Part shown: positions 1 to 7,931 of the stretch, piece by piece | Position numbering within the stretch: position 1 is the first letter of the stretch | Layout of the letters: each line of letters begins with the position of its first letter | Assembly (NCBI RefSeq): GCF_030693625.1 | Contig: NZ_JAUYAF010000071.1 | Location: 1-38,651 of the forward strand | Direction: 5' to 3' | Origin: Phenylobacterium sp. | GTDB lineage: Bacteria; Pseudomonadota; Alphaproteobacteria; Caulobacterales; Caulobacteraceae | DNA length: 38,651 nucleotides | Notes under the pieces: model-generated | Database searches by the model: none | The model's input: only the letters and a program-made list of their open reading frames with translations | Told to the model about the DNA's origin: nothing | Position numbers and translations under genes: made by a program

Positions 1-827
1 GCCGGGACATAGTTGACCGCGTCGCCCAACACGTCGGGCAGGTAGAAGACAAACACGCCGTACATCAGCAGGAAGATCGAAATCGCGAAGCCGTCCTTCA
101 CCGTGTAGTACGGATGGAAGGGAACAGTGTCCTCCTCGGACTTCACGTTCGCCCCGGTGGGGTTGCCGTTGCCCACCACGTGCAGCGCCCAGACGTGCAG
201 GGCGACCACGCCGGCGATCACGAACGGCATCAGATAGTGCAGCGAGAAGAAGCGGTTCAGGGTCGGATTGTCGACCGCGAAGCCGCCCCACAGCCATGTG
301 GTGATGGCCGGTCCCACGATGGGGATCGCTCCGATCAGGTTGGTGATCACCACGGCGCCGTGGAAGCTCATCTGGCCCCAGGGCAGGACATAACCCATGA
401 AGGCCGTGGCCATCATCAGCAGGTAGATCACGCAGCCGAGGATCCACAGCACCTCGCGGGGGGCCTTGTAGGACCCGTAGTAGAGGCCGCGGAACATGTG
501 GATGTAGACCGCGATGAAGAACATCGAGGCCCCGTTGGAGTGCATGTAGCGCACCAGCCAGCCGTAGTTCACGTCGCGCATGATGCGCTCGACGGAATTG
601 AAGGCGTGATCGACGTGCGGGACATAGTGCATGGCCAGCACGATGCCGGTCACGATCTGGATGCCCAGGCAGACCGCCAGGATGCCGCCGAAGGTCCACC
701 AGTAGTTCAGGTTCTTCGGGGTCGGGAAGTCGATGACGCTGTCATACGCCAGGCGCACGATCGGCAGTCGGGTGTCGAGCCAGCGCTCGAAGCCGGTCTT
801 CGGCTCGTAGTTGGAATGTCCGCTCAT
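1..827 (-). CDS. petB: Cytochrome b of the bc1 complex (5' part, cut by window edge)
   Basis: Quinol:cytochrome c oxidoreductase subunit carrying both b haems in the inner membrane. The first 275 residues are visible and the frame runs off the left edge without a stop. The four haem-ligand histidines are present with the canonical 14-residue spacing: H96/H110 in the second helix and H197/H211 in the fourth. [12 protein letters not shown] (about 147-158) matches the Qo-site region that follows the third helix. The start lies 5 nt after the stop of the Rieske gene, so both belong to one operon in the usual order Rieske - cyt b (- cyt c1 expected beyond the edge). Identity is very secure; only the C-terminus is missing. 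Confidence 0.97.
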   Translation of the reverse strand, partial: MSGHSNYEPKTGFERWLDTRLPIVRLAYDSVIDFPTPKNLNYWWTFGGILAVCLGIQIVTGIVLAMHYVPHVDHAFNSVERIMRDVNYGWLVRYMHSNGASMFFIAVYIHMFRGLYYGSYKAPREVLWILGCVIYLLMMATAFMGYVLPWGQMSFHGAVVITNLIGAIPIVGPAITTWLWGGFAVDNPTLNRFFSLHYLMPFVIAGVVALHVWALHVVGNGNPTGANVKSEEDTVPFHPYYTVKDGFAISIFLLMYGVFVFYLPDVLGDAVNYVP

Positions 828-832
828 CGTTT

Positions 833-1387
833 TCAGCCCACCTTGACCTTGGTGTCCGACAGGAAGGCGTAGTCCGGCACCGCCAAGTTCGTCGGCGCGG
901 GACCTTTCCGGATGCGACCGGAGGTGTCGTAGTGCGAGCCGTGGCACGGGCAGAACCAGCCGCCGTACTCACCGCCGCCGAAGGTCGGCACGCAGCCCAG
1001 ATGGGTGCAGGTGCCGATCAGGATCAGCCATTGGGCCTTGCCGGGCTTGTGGCGTTCCTCGTCGGTCTGCGGATCGCGCAGGTCGGCGTTGTCGTCCTTG
1101 ATCGCCTCGGCGATCTCCTTGCCCGTCCGGTTCCGGATGAACAGCGGCTTGCCGCGCCACTTGATAGTGACCTGCTGGCCAGCTTCGACCTTGGTCAGGT
1201 CGAATTCCACCGAGGCGAGGGCGAGGGTGTCGCCGGCCGGGTTCATCTGGTCGATGAACGGCCAGGCCAACGCCCCAACCGCGCCCACGGCCATGACGGC
1301 CGCGGCGATGTGAATGAAATCACGCCGGTTCGGGTCTTCGCCCGAGGCATGAGGATCGGGGTTTGCGCCCACCACGGTGTCGGCCAC
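833..1387 (-). CDS. petA: Ubiquinol-cytochrome c reductase iron-sulfur (Rieske) subunit
   Basis: Carries the high-potential 2Fe-2S cluster of complex III on the periplasmic side of the membrane. With the GTG start at 1387 the protein is 184 residues. It has a twin-arginine signal-anchor (RR at 21-22 followed by a hydrophobic stretch to about 46), then the two Rieske boxes CTHLGC (127-132) and CPCHGSH (146-152). The frame stays open to an ATG at 1480, but GTG at 1387 is preferred because GAAGGG sits about 9 nt upstream and the extra 31 residues would put an unusual tail before the Tat signal. The next gene, cytochrome b, begins 5 nt downstream. Confidence 0.95.
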   Translation of the reverse strand: MADTVVGANPDPHASGEDPNRRDFIHIAAAVMAVGAVGALAWPFIDQMNPAGDTLALASVEFDLTKVEAGQQVTIKWRGKPLFIRNRTGKEIAEAIKDDNADLRDPQTDEERHKPGKAQWLILIGTCTHLGCVPTFGGGEYGGWFCPCHGSHYDTSGRIRKGPAPTNLAVPDYAFLSDTKVKVG

Positions 1388-1588
1388 CTTAAAGCTACCC
1401 TTCGCTTGCGGCCGCGACTTTGCGCCGAGACCCGTCTTCGACCCTGCCAGACGTTCTGGTAAGGGCCATTCGGAATTCAATGCTGGAGCAGGTCGAATTG
1501 CCGGAAGTTACAGCGATCGCGCGTTGCGGCCGCCCCTTCCGTGATTCGCGCCTAGCCCCGGCCAATCCCGTAGGCTGGATCGCTTAGA

Positions 1589-2047
1589 ATGCTGCTGGCG
1601 CTTTTTCAACCGGACATTCCGCAAAACCTTGGAGCGGCGTTACGTCTCGGCGCCTGCATGGGGGTCGGAATTCACGTCATAGAGCCCTGTGGCTTCCCGC
1701 TTTCAGACCGTGCGATCCGCCGCGCGGCCCTCGATTATGGCGAGCCGGGCGAAGTGACGCGGCACCCCGGATGGGCCGATTTTACGCAAAACAGGCCCGG
1801 ACGCATCGTTCTGTTCACAACCAAGGCCGCCGAGCCCCTGCACGCCTTCGCCTTCCAACCCGACGACGTGCTGCTGTTTGGGCGCGAAAGCGCGGGGGTT
1901 CCCGACGAGGTTCACGAGAGCGCCGACGCGCGGGTTTATATTCCGCTGATACCTGGAATGCGTTCCCTGAACGTCACGGTCTCGGCGGCGATCGGCCTTT
2001 CCGAAGCGTTGCGCCAGACCGGCCAATTTCCTAAGCCACCGGCATGA
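1589..2047 (+). CDS. trmL: tRNA (cytidine(34)-2'-O)-methyltransferase
   Basis: SPOUT-class enzyme that uses S-adenosylmethionine to 2'-O-methylate the wobble nucleotide of certain tRNA(Leu) species. At 152 residues it has the size of the minimal TrmL/YibK family. Visible family motifs are IPQNLGAALRL near the N-terminus, LLFGRESAGVP in the middle and IPGMRSLNVTVSAA near the C-terminus, which form the knot that binds the cofactor. The ATG lies about 200 bp from the divergent Rieske gene. Its TGA stop overlaps the ATG of hemF (ATGA), so the two are probably co-translated. Confidence 0.93.
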   Translation: MLLALFQPDIPQNLGAALRLGACMGVGIHVIEPCGFPLSDRAIRRAALDYGEPGEVTRHPGWADFTQNRPGRIVLFTTKAAEPLHAFAFQPDDVLLFGRESAGVPDEVHESADARVYIPLIPGMRSLNVTVSAAIGLSEALRQTGQFPKPPA

Positions 2048-2922
2048 GCAGCCTTCCTCCCGAAATCGAAGACCGTCGCGCCCGCGCCAAGGCGTGGTTC
2101 GAAGACCTGCAGATCCGCATCGTCGCCGAGCTGGAGCAACTGGAGGCCGAGGCGCCCCCGGAGCTCTATCCCGAGGAGCCCAAGCGATTCGACATGCGCC
2201 CCTGGACCCGGGAGACCGGTGTCGGCGGCGGGGTCGGGGGGCACTTCAAGGGACGCCTGTTCGAAAAGGCGGGGGTCCACACCTCGGCGGCCACCAGCCG
2301 CTTCTCGCCGGAAATGGCGGCCCAGATGCCCGGCGCCGACAAGGACCCTTCCTACGTTTCGGCCAGCATCAGCCTGATCATCCACCCGCGCTCGCCGCGG
2401 GTGCCCACCGTCCACATGAACACCCGCTTCCTGTCGACCGCCGAAAGCTGGTTCGGCGGCGGCGCCGATCTGACACCGATGGTCGACGAGCAGCGTAGCG
2501 AGGAGGCCGACGACGCCGTCCTGTTCCACGCCGCGATGAAGGGCGCCTGCGATCCCTTCGATCCCGACTGGCACGCCAAGTACAAGGTCTGGTGCGATGA
2601 GTACTTCTACCTGCCGCACCGAAAGGAGACCCGTGGGGTCGGCGGTATCTTCTATGACCGGCACAATTCCGGCGACTTCGAGAAGGACTTCGCCTTCACC
2701 CGCGCCGTCGGCGAGGCCTTCCTGGAGGTCTATCCCAAGATCGTCCGCCACCGCATGAGCGAACCCTGGACCGAACAGGACCGGATGGAGCAGCTGGTCC
2801 GCCGCGGCCGCTACGTCGAGTTCAACCTGCTCTACGACCGCGGCACCATGTTCGGCCTGAAGGCGGGAGGAAACATCGACACGATCCTCTCCTCCATGCC
2901 CCCGATGGTGGCCTGGCTCTGA
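2044..2922 (+). CDS. hemF: Oxygen-dependent coproporphyrinogen III oxidase
   Basis: Converts coproporphyrinogen III to protoporphyrinogen IX in haem synthesis, using O2, in the cytoplasm. The 292-residue length is normal for HemF. Signature stretches are VPTVHMNTRF, WFGGGADLTPM, CDEYFYLPHRKETRGVGGIF and, near the C-terminus, YVEFNLLYDRGTMFGLKAGG. The start overlaps the stop of trmL by 4 bp. A haem-synthesis gene next to respiratory cytochrome genes makes sense, although the bc1 genes are divergent. An O2-independent HemN, if present, is not in this window. Confidence 0.97.
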   Translation: MSSLPPEIEDRRARAKAWFEDLQIRIVAELEQLEAEAPPELYPEEPKRFDMRPWTRETGVGGGVGGHFKGRLFEKAGVHTSAATSRFSPEMAAQMPGADKDPSYVSASISLIIHPRSPRVPTVHMNTRFLSTAESWFGGGADLTPMVDEQRSEEADDAVLFHAAMKGACDPFDPDWHAKYKVWCDEYFYLPHRKETRGVGGIFYDRHNSGDFEKDFAFTRAVGEAFLEVYPKIVRHRMSEPWTEQDRMEQLVRRGRYVEFNLLYDRGTMFGLKAGGNIDTILSSMPPMVAWL

Positions 2923-2941
2923 CCCCCCTGGCGGCGGCCGG

Positions 2942-3670
2942 CTAGATCGCCGGCTTCATTGTCGCCATCTGAGCCTTGAGGTCGTGGCTGGGCACCTTTG
3001 CCCCGCCGGGCGCCGGGCATTTGGCGCCTGTGTCGATCCAGGCCTGGAAGAGTTCGCCAAGCTGCGCCTGGGTTCCCGGCGCCGGGGTCCGGCCAAGGCC
3101 GGGGTCCCAACCCCAGGCCACCAGTTCGTCCCCGGCCATGTGTTCCTGGATTTGGGCCAGGGTCTTGCCGCCGTTGCGGGCCGGGTCCTTGAGCTGAGCG
3201 CAGATCTCGCCAAGCGTCTTGCCCTGCCAGGCCATGGAGGCCGGCGCCAGCGCCCACTTCGGGTTGCCGGGGATGGTGACGATGTGGGTCCCGCCCACCC
3301 AGACGTTCTTGGCGGTGTGGCAGGAGGCGCAGCGCAGCCCCTCTCCATGACCATCCTCTCCGCGCGACACCACCGGCATGTGCGGATGGCGGACGTCGCC
3401 CTGGGCGGGGCGGTCCACGGGATGACAGTTGGCGCAGCGGGGATGGGTGATGACCTTGCCGGCCTCCTCGAAGAGGGCGACCGAGCGTGCGTTCCTGTCG
3501 GCGATGCTGTTGAACGAGGCCGCGGGCTTCAGGGAGGTCCGCTGCTCCATCTCGGCCAGGACCGAGGCGGCGGTCTGGCTGGGCGCAGTCTGGGCCTGGG
3601 CGGTCAGTGTCGCGGCGGCGACGAGACCGGCCGCGCCGAGGGACATAAGCAGGGCGCTGGCGTGGCGCAT
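2942..3670 (-). CDS. Periplasmic dihaem c-type cytochrome, unassigned family
   Basis: A 242-residue protein with an N-terminal signal peptide; a good cleavage site follows A24-Q25-A26. Two covalent haem-attachment motifs are visible, CANCH at 79-83 and CASCH at 114-118, so it should be a dihaem electron carrier or the electron-accepting partner of an oxidoreductase. Several His and Met residues lie between the motifs and could be distal ligands. A further Cys lies at 157 and another near 218. It converges on hemF with a 19 bp gap and seems to be its own transcription unit. I do not recognise a named family; role and partner are unknown. Confidence 0.85.
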   Translation of the reverse strand: MRHASALLMSLGAAGLVAAATLTAQAQTAPSQTAASVLAEMEQRTSLKPAASFNSIADRNARSVALFEEAGKVITHPRCANCHPVDRPAQGDVRHPHMPVVSRGEDGHGEGLRCASCHTAKNVWVGGTHIVTIPGNPKWALAPASMAWQGKTLGEICAQLKDPARNGGKTLAQIQEHMAGDELVAWGWDPGLGRTPAPGTQAQLGELFQAWIDTGAKCPAPGGAKVPSHDLKAQMATMKPAI

Positions 3671-3715
3671 GAGGCGATCTCCGGCCGGCGCGGAAGCGGC
3701 GCCGTATCCAGAACG

Positions 3716-4420
3716 TCAGGACCGGCGAAGCGTTGCTTCCTCCAGAAATCGCTGGATCCAGCCTCCGACCCGTGACCGGTCGTCTGGCTGTTCGAAGGAC
3801 AGGATCGCCTGGTCGGCCTGGGCGTCGGTATAGCGGCTGCCGCGGCGGCTCTCGATCAGGGCGCGGGCATAGGCGGGCTCGAACTCCGGATGCAGCTGCA
3901 GGGAAATCGCCGGCTGGTCGCCATAGGCCAGCATGCCGAAGGGAGTGAACGCGCTGGCGGCGATCACCCGGGCGCCCGGCGGCGCCTCAACCACCTGGTC
4001 CTGGTGCGAGGCGGGGATGCTGAAGCGGGGGGCGTCCATCCAGGCCTGGGGCTGGCGGACCTCATAGCGGTGCAGGCCCACCCCCCAGCCCTTGGGGGAC
4101 TGGATCACCGTGCCGCCGAATGCCTCGGCCATGATCTGGTGACCGAAACAGACGCCCACCATCGGCGTCCCCTTCGCCGCGCGCAGGAAGTCCTTCAGCG
4201 GCTCGATCCAGGGCAGCGGGTCGTAGACGCCGGCCGATGAGCCGGTGATCAGATAGGCCGCGCAGGCGTCTGTGCTATCGGGGAGCTCCCCCGCCTGAAT
4301 GTCGAAGGTGGCGTAGTCGTAGGCGTCCTGGCCGAACAGGGCGCGGAACATGGCGGGATAGTCGCCGAACTGGTCGACGTCCTTGGGCGGGGCGCCCGTC
4401 TCGAGGATCCCCAGCCTCAA
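3716..4420 (-). CDS. Class I glutamine amidotransferase-like protein (TTG start)
   Basis: A 234-residue stand-alone class I glutamine amidotransferase domain, as in GMP synthase-like or gamma-glutamyl hydrolase-type proteins. The catalytic triad is complete: Cys91 in GVCFGHQ, His177 and Glu179 in LQLHPEF. No ATG or GTG lies near the expected N-terminus (RLGILETG...). The best start is TTG at 4420-4418, whose last two bases form part of the TGA stop of cca, implying translational coupling. The exact acceptor substrate cannot be read from sequence. It is the last gene of the operon running from 7151. Confidence 0.85.
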   Translation of the reverse strand: MRLGILETGAPPKDVDQFGDYPAMFRALFGQDAYDYATFDIQAGELPDSTDACAAYLITGSSAGVYDPLPWIEPLKDFLRAAKGTPMVGVCFGHQIMAEAFGGTVIQSPKGWGVGLHRYEVRQPQAWMDAPRFSIPASHQDQVVEAPPGARVIAASAFTPFGMLAYGDQPAISLQLHPEFEPAYARALIESRRGSRYTDAQADQAILSFEQPDDRSRVGGWIQRFLEEATLRRS

Positions 4421-5667
4421 TAGGCCATGCCCTGGGCCACCGCCTTCAGCTTCTCGATGGCCGAGAACTTGTCGTCGATGAAGTCGTGATCGATCCACCA
4501 ATCCTCCACCTCGCGCAGCACCTGGCCCACCATCGGGCCCTTGGGCACGCCCGATTGGATCACGTCCTCGCCGGTCAGCGGGAACGGCGGCGGCGACCAG
4601 CTCTCGGCCAGGGCCAGCAGGCCCCGCCACTGGTGCGTGGCCGAGGTGCGGCCCGACTTCGCCCAGGCCAGTTTCACCCGGTCGGTGAGCGCTCGCAGGC
4701 CGATGGCGTAGACGGCGCGGCGGATTTCGCGGGGGCTCATCCAGCTGGTGATGCGGGGCGTCTTGCCGACGGCCGCCACCAGGCGGTCGCGAACCTCGTT
4801 GGAGAGCCGCAGGCGCTCGGAGATCTGGGCCGCCCCGACCTGGTCCTCGGGGATCAGGGTCGCCAGCCGCAGTATGGGATCGTTCTCGAACAGCTGGTCG
4901 GTCTCGATCTCGACAAGCTGGTTGAAGGCGGCCAGGTCCTTGGCGCAGGGCAGGATCGTCCCAAGCACGCCGGTCTGCGCCATCAGCGCCATGGCAGGAC
5001 GCGGTTCCTCGGCGGCCAGCAGCTTGGTGAGCTCCTTGGCGGTGCGCTCGGCGGGGCGGCCGGAGAGGGATTCCTTCAGGGCCTTGCAGGCGGCCAGCGC
5101 CTTTTCGTCGGCGTCGCCCTTGCCGTACCAGGCCTGGAACCGGAAGAAGCGCAGGATGCGCAGATAGTCCTCGCGAATGCGGGTCATGGCGTCGCCGACG
5201 AAGACGATGCGGCCCGCCTTGCCGTCCTCGATCCCCCTGCCCGTAGGGTCAAAGAGCGTCCCGTCGCGGTCGGCATAGACGGCGTTCAGGGTGAAGTCGC
5301 GGCGCAGGGCGTCCTCGGTCCAGTCCTGGGTGAAGGCCACCACCGCGCGGCGGCCGTCGGTGGAGACGTCCCGGCGCAGGGTGGTGATCTCGAAGGGCTG
5401 ACTGTCGGCCACCGCGGTGATGGTGCCGTGCTCGACCCCGGTCGGTACGGCCCTGATCCCCGCCTCCTGCAGGGCCTCGGTGATCTGGTCGGGGGTGAGG
5501 GTGGTGGCGATGTCGATGTCTTCGATCGGCCGATTCAGCAACGAATTGCGCACACAGCCCCCCACGAAGCGCGCGCAGCCAGTGAAGCCGCGCGCCTCCA
5601 GGGCGTCCATCACGGCGACGACCTGCGGGGTCTGCATCCAGGGCTGTTGGCCAATGTTGTCGGTCAT
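4417..5667 (-). CDS. cca: CCA tRNA nucleotidyltransferase / poly(A) polymerase family protein
   Basis: Adds or repairs the 3' CCA end of tRNA (class II nucleotidyltransferase). The 416-residue protein has the GG-x-VR motif (36-40), the metal-binding ED-I-D acidic pair (D50 and D52), the RRDFTLNAVY motif and the REDYLRILRFFRF block. The head/neck region is followed by an all-helical body, with no HD phosphohydrolase motif. The frame extends upstream to 5880, but the ATG at 5667 overlaps the upstream gene's stop (ATGA) and fits the family N-terminus, so it was chosen. A poly(A) polymerase role is less likely because a cca gene is essential and this looks like the general one. Confidence 0.93.
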   Translation of the reverse strand: MTDNIGQQPWMQTPQVVAVMDALEARGFTGCARFVGGCVRNSLLNRPIEDIDIATTLTPDQITEALQEAGIRAVPTGVEHGTITAVADSQPFEITTLRRDVSTDGRRAVVAFTQDWTEDALRRDFTLNAVYADRDGTLFDPTGRGIEDGKAGRIVFVGDAMTRIREDYLRILRFFRFQAWYGKGDADEKALAACKALKESLSGRPAERTAKELTKLLAAEEPRPAMALMAQTGVLGTILPCAKDLAAFNQLVEIETDQLFENDPILRLATLIPEDQVGAAQISERLRLSNEVRDRLVAAVGKTPRITSWMSPREIRRAVYAIGLRALTDRVKLAWAKSGRTSATHQWRGLLALAESWSPPPFPLTGEDVIQSGVPKGPMVGQVLREVEDWWIDHDFIDDKFSAIEKLKAVAQGMAY

Positions 5668-5966
5668 GGAGTCTGGGGCGCTCTCTTCTCGAAATGGCCG
5701 GGGGTGATGCGCCCGCCGGGGGCGGCCTCGGCGGGGACATAGACCTGGCCGCGATTGTCGCCATGGAACACAGCCGTGGCCATCAGCGAAACCCCCATCA
5801 GCACCGCGCCCGCGGCGAACAGCCATGCCCAGGGGGTGGAGCCCATCTCCCGCCCGGTGCGCCGGGCGACCTCGCGCCACAGGAACCAGAGGCCGAAGGG
5901 CAGGGCCACGAGCAGGGCGCGGCTGGCGAGGACCTCAAGCAACGGCCGCGCCGTAGAGCCGCTCAT
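5664..5966 (-). CDS. Small membrane protein (DUF6111-like)
   Basis: A 100-residue protein with two predicted membrane segments, roughly 14-31 and 46-66, separated by a basic loop (REVARRTGRE). This predicts both ends on the same side. A soluble tail follows that ends in FEKRAPQTP. It overlaps the upstream NUDIX gene by 32 bp and the downstream cca start by 4 bp, so it is embedded in the operon. Arrangement and size recall the DUF6111 family that sits beside cca in alphaproteobacteria; that family name is from memory and is moderately secure. Function unknown. Confidence 0.75.
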   Translation of the reverse strand: MSGSTARPLLEVLASRALLVALPFGLWFLWREVARRTGREMGSTPWAWLFAAGAVLMGVSLMATAVFHGDNRGQVYVPAEAAPGGRITPGHFEKRAPQTP

Positions 5967-6579
5967 AGAGCCCCCGCAACACCCCGGCGGTCGCGCCCCA
6001 GATGAAGCGCTCGGCGTGGGTCATGGCGTAGAACCTGCGTTTTTCCCCGGTCGGCGCCTCACGTTCGTGCTCCTCGTGATTGGCGGGGTCCATCAGGAAA
6101 CCGAAGGGCGTCTCGAAGATGTCGGCCACCTCGGCCGGATTGGCGGTGAGCGAGAAGCCTTCACGGACAAACCCCACCACCGGGGTGATCAGGAAGCCGG
6201 TCCCGGTGACATAGGGCGAGGACAATCCCGCCAGCATGACGTAGTCGGGGTGCAGGCCCACCTCCTCGTGGGCCTCACGCAGGGCGGTCCGCCAGGGCGT
6301 CTCCCCCGGATCGCGGCGGCCGCCCGGCAGGGCGATCTGGCCAGTATGGCGGCGCAGGGTGTCGGCCCGGCGGGTCAGGATCACCGAATAGGCCCCTTCC
6401 CGTTCGACCAGCCCCACCAGCACCGAGGCGGGAGTCAGGGCGGCAGGCGGGTCTCCGTACTGGCCCGACAGGTCGAAGTCCGAGCGGGTCGCTCCGGACA
6501 CAGGCTCGCGCTCCTCCAGGGGATCGAGGTGAGCCATGATCCAGTCGCGGGTGGCGGTCGACGCCTGGGCCGGGTTCAC
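5935..6579 (-). CDS. NUDIX hydrolase, CoA pyrophosphatase type
   Basis: Hydrolyses the pyrophosphate bond of CoA or its derivatives, giving phosphopantetheine and 3',5'-ADP. The 214-residue protein has a perfect NUDIX box at 87-109 (G-x5-E-x7-RE-x2-EE-x-GL). Just before it is RRADTLRRHTGQIALPGG, the stretch that distinguishes the CoA pyrophosphatase group (NudL/UPF0035-like). Start and stop are tightly packed with neighbours: 4 bp ATGA overlap with the DUF1285 gene upstream and 32 bp overlap with the small membrane protein downstream. Substrate assignment rests on the subfamily motif and is likely but not proven. Confidence 0.92.
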   Translation of the reverse strand: MNPAQASTATRDWIMAHLDPLEEREPVSGATRSDFDLSGQYGDPPAALTPASVLVGLVEREGAYSVILTRRADTLRRHTGQIALPGGRRDPGETPWRTALREAHEEVGLHPDYVMLAGLSSPYVTGTGFLITPVVGFVREGFSLTANPAEVADIFETPFGFLMDPANHEEHEREAPTGEKRRFYAMTHAERFIWGATAGVLRGLYERLYGAAVA

Positions 6580-7151
6580 GGAAGGTGCGCTCCGGCAGGA
6601 CCCACCGGGAACCAGGCGCCGCCGGAGGCGACGCCCAGGCGCAAGCCTTCGGGCGTCTCGCGCTCCTCCGCGAGCTCCACGAGTTCATAGAAGACCGGCC
6701 GGGCGATCAGCGCCTCCAGGCCCCGGCGGACGTGGAGGTAGGGGCGCGGCTCACCGGTGGTGGCGTCCATCTCGACACGGATCTCGTTCTCAGGGCCCGC
6801 CTCGACCTCGTCGCCGACATTGGTGAGGAATTTCAGGGTGTCGCCTACCTTGTCGACGCGCACGGCGATGAAGGGGGCGTCCTCCACCGTGATCTTCATC
6901 TTCTCCACCGGGGTCACCAGGTGGAAACCGTCGGGGTCCTTGCGCAGGACGGTGGAGAACAGGCGCACCAGAGCCTCGCGGCCGATGGGCGTGCCCTCGT
7001 GGAACCAGAGGCCGTCCTTCTTGATGACGATGTCGATATCGCCGCAGTGGGTCGGATGCCAGAGGTGCACGGGCGGCAGGCCGCGGCCCGGCGCCTGCTT
7101 GGCGGCGGCGATCACGCTTTCGAGGCCGGTCTTGCTGGGCGTTTCGGTCAT
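6576..7151 (-). CDS. DUF1285 domain protein
   Basis: A 191-residue soluble protein matching the DUF1285 family, with the characteristic segment PPVHLWHPTHCGDIDIVI near residues 26-43 and KDGLWFHEGTPIGRE after it. It has no signal peptide or membrane segment. It is the first gene of the operon that continues with NUDIX, small membrane protein, cca and amidotransferase; its stop overlaps the NUDIX start by 4 bp. The molecular function of the family is unknown to me. Co-transcription with cca and a CoA pyrophosphatase suggests a housekeeping role. Confidence 0.9.
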   Translation of the reverse strand: MTETPSKTGLESVIAAAKQAPGRGLPPVHLWHPTHCGDIDIVIKKDGLWFHEGTPIGREALVRLFSTVLRKDPDGFHLVTPVEKMKITVEDAPFIAVRVDKVGDTLKFLTNVGDEVEAGPENEIRVEMDATTGEPRPYLHVRRGLEALIARPVFYELVELAEERETPEGLRLGVASGGAWFPVGPAGAHLP

Positions 7152-7199
7152 GGATCCAAGGTAGGGCGCGTGGCGGCCCGCCTCAAGCGCGACCCTAGG

Positions 7200-7715
7200 T
7201 CAGGGCGCGACCACGAGGCCGGAAAGGTTGTCCGCGCCGCCCTCACGCAGCGGCCGCACGAGCACGCGGCGCTGATCCACCGGTCCCGGCAGGCGCACGG
7301 CCCTGGCCGGGGCGGCGGAGAATCCGAAGCGGCTGAAATAGGGTTCGTCCCCCACCAGCAGCACACTTGCGAAGCCGGCGGCCTGGGCCGCCTCGCAGGC
7401 CCGCTGCACCAGGGCGCCGCCGGTTCCGAACTTGCGCACGTCGGCCGCGACGGCCAGGGGCCCCAGGAATATCGCCTCCGTCCCCCCGACCCGGATGCGG
7501 GTCATGCGCACGCAGCCCACCAGGCGGCTCTCATCCCAGGCGCAGAAGGACAGGTCCTGCCGGAACTCGGCGATCTCGCGGACCCGTTCGGAGACCTTGG
7601 TGAAGCGGCCCGGCCCGAAGGCGTGGTCCAGCAGAATCTCGATGGCCGGGCCATCCTGATCTTGTTCAAGCTTGAGGGTCGGCGCCTGCGCGGCGGCGGA
7701 GAGGGTCATCGGCAT
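7200..7715 (-). CDS. GNAT family N-acetyltransferase (YhbS-like)
   Basis: A 171-residue acetyltransferase of the GNAT fold. The central strand-helix pair FLGPLAVAADVRKFGTGGAL contains the acetyl-CoA pyrophosphate-binding loop (R-x-x-G-x-G-like, here RKFGTGGAL). The following SVLLVGDEPYFSRFGFSAA is typical of YhbS-like members. ATG codons exist at 7715 and 7709; the first is preferred because an AGAAGA-like ribosome site precedes it. The gene is divergent from the MFS exporter at 7932 and 48 bp from the DUF1285 gene. Substrate unknown. Confidence 0.85.
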   Translation of the reverse strand: MPMTLSAAAQAPTLKLEQDQDGPAIEILLDHAFGPGRFTKVSERVREIAEFRQDLSFCAWDESRLVGCVRMTRIRVGGTEAIFLGPLAVAADVRKFGTGGALVQRACEAAQAAGFASVLLVGDEPYFSRFGFSAAPARAVRLPGPVDQRRVLVRPLREGGADNLSGLVVAP

Positions 7716-7931
7716 GGGATCTTCTTCGAAGTGCGACGGTCACCGGTCGCGCAACAATGCGCAGACCGGCGGGCGGTTCTAACTGGCGCGGCGGGCGCGC
7801 CCGGTTCGTCGCAGTCGTCGCATGACGTCAGGCCCGGAACTTCGATCAACAAGCGCGGCGATAGGGCCATGTGGCCTGCGCGTCAATCACGCGTTGCGAG
7901 CGCGGCCGTGGCGCCGCAAGGTCCGCCGCCC

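Noticed and set aside
1388..1480. 31-residue N-terminal extension of the Rieske protein to an ATG at 1480
   Set aside because: GTG at 1387 has the better ribosome site and gives a normal distance to the Tat motif.
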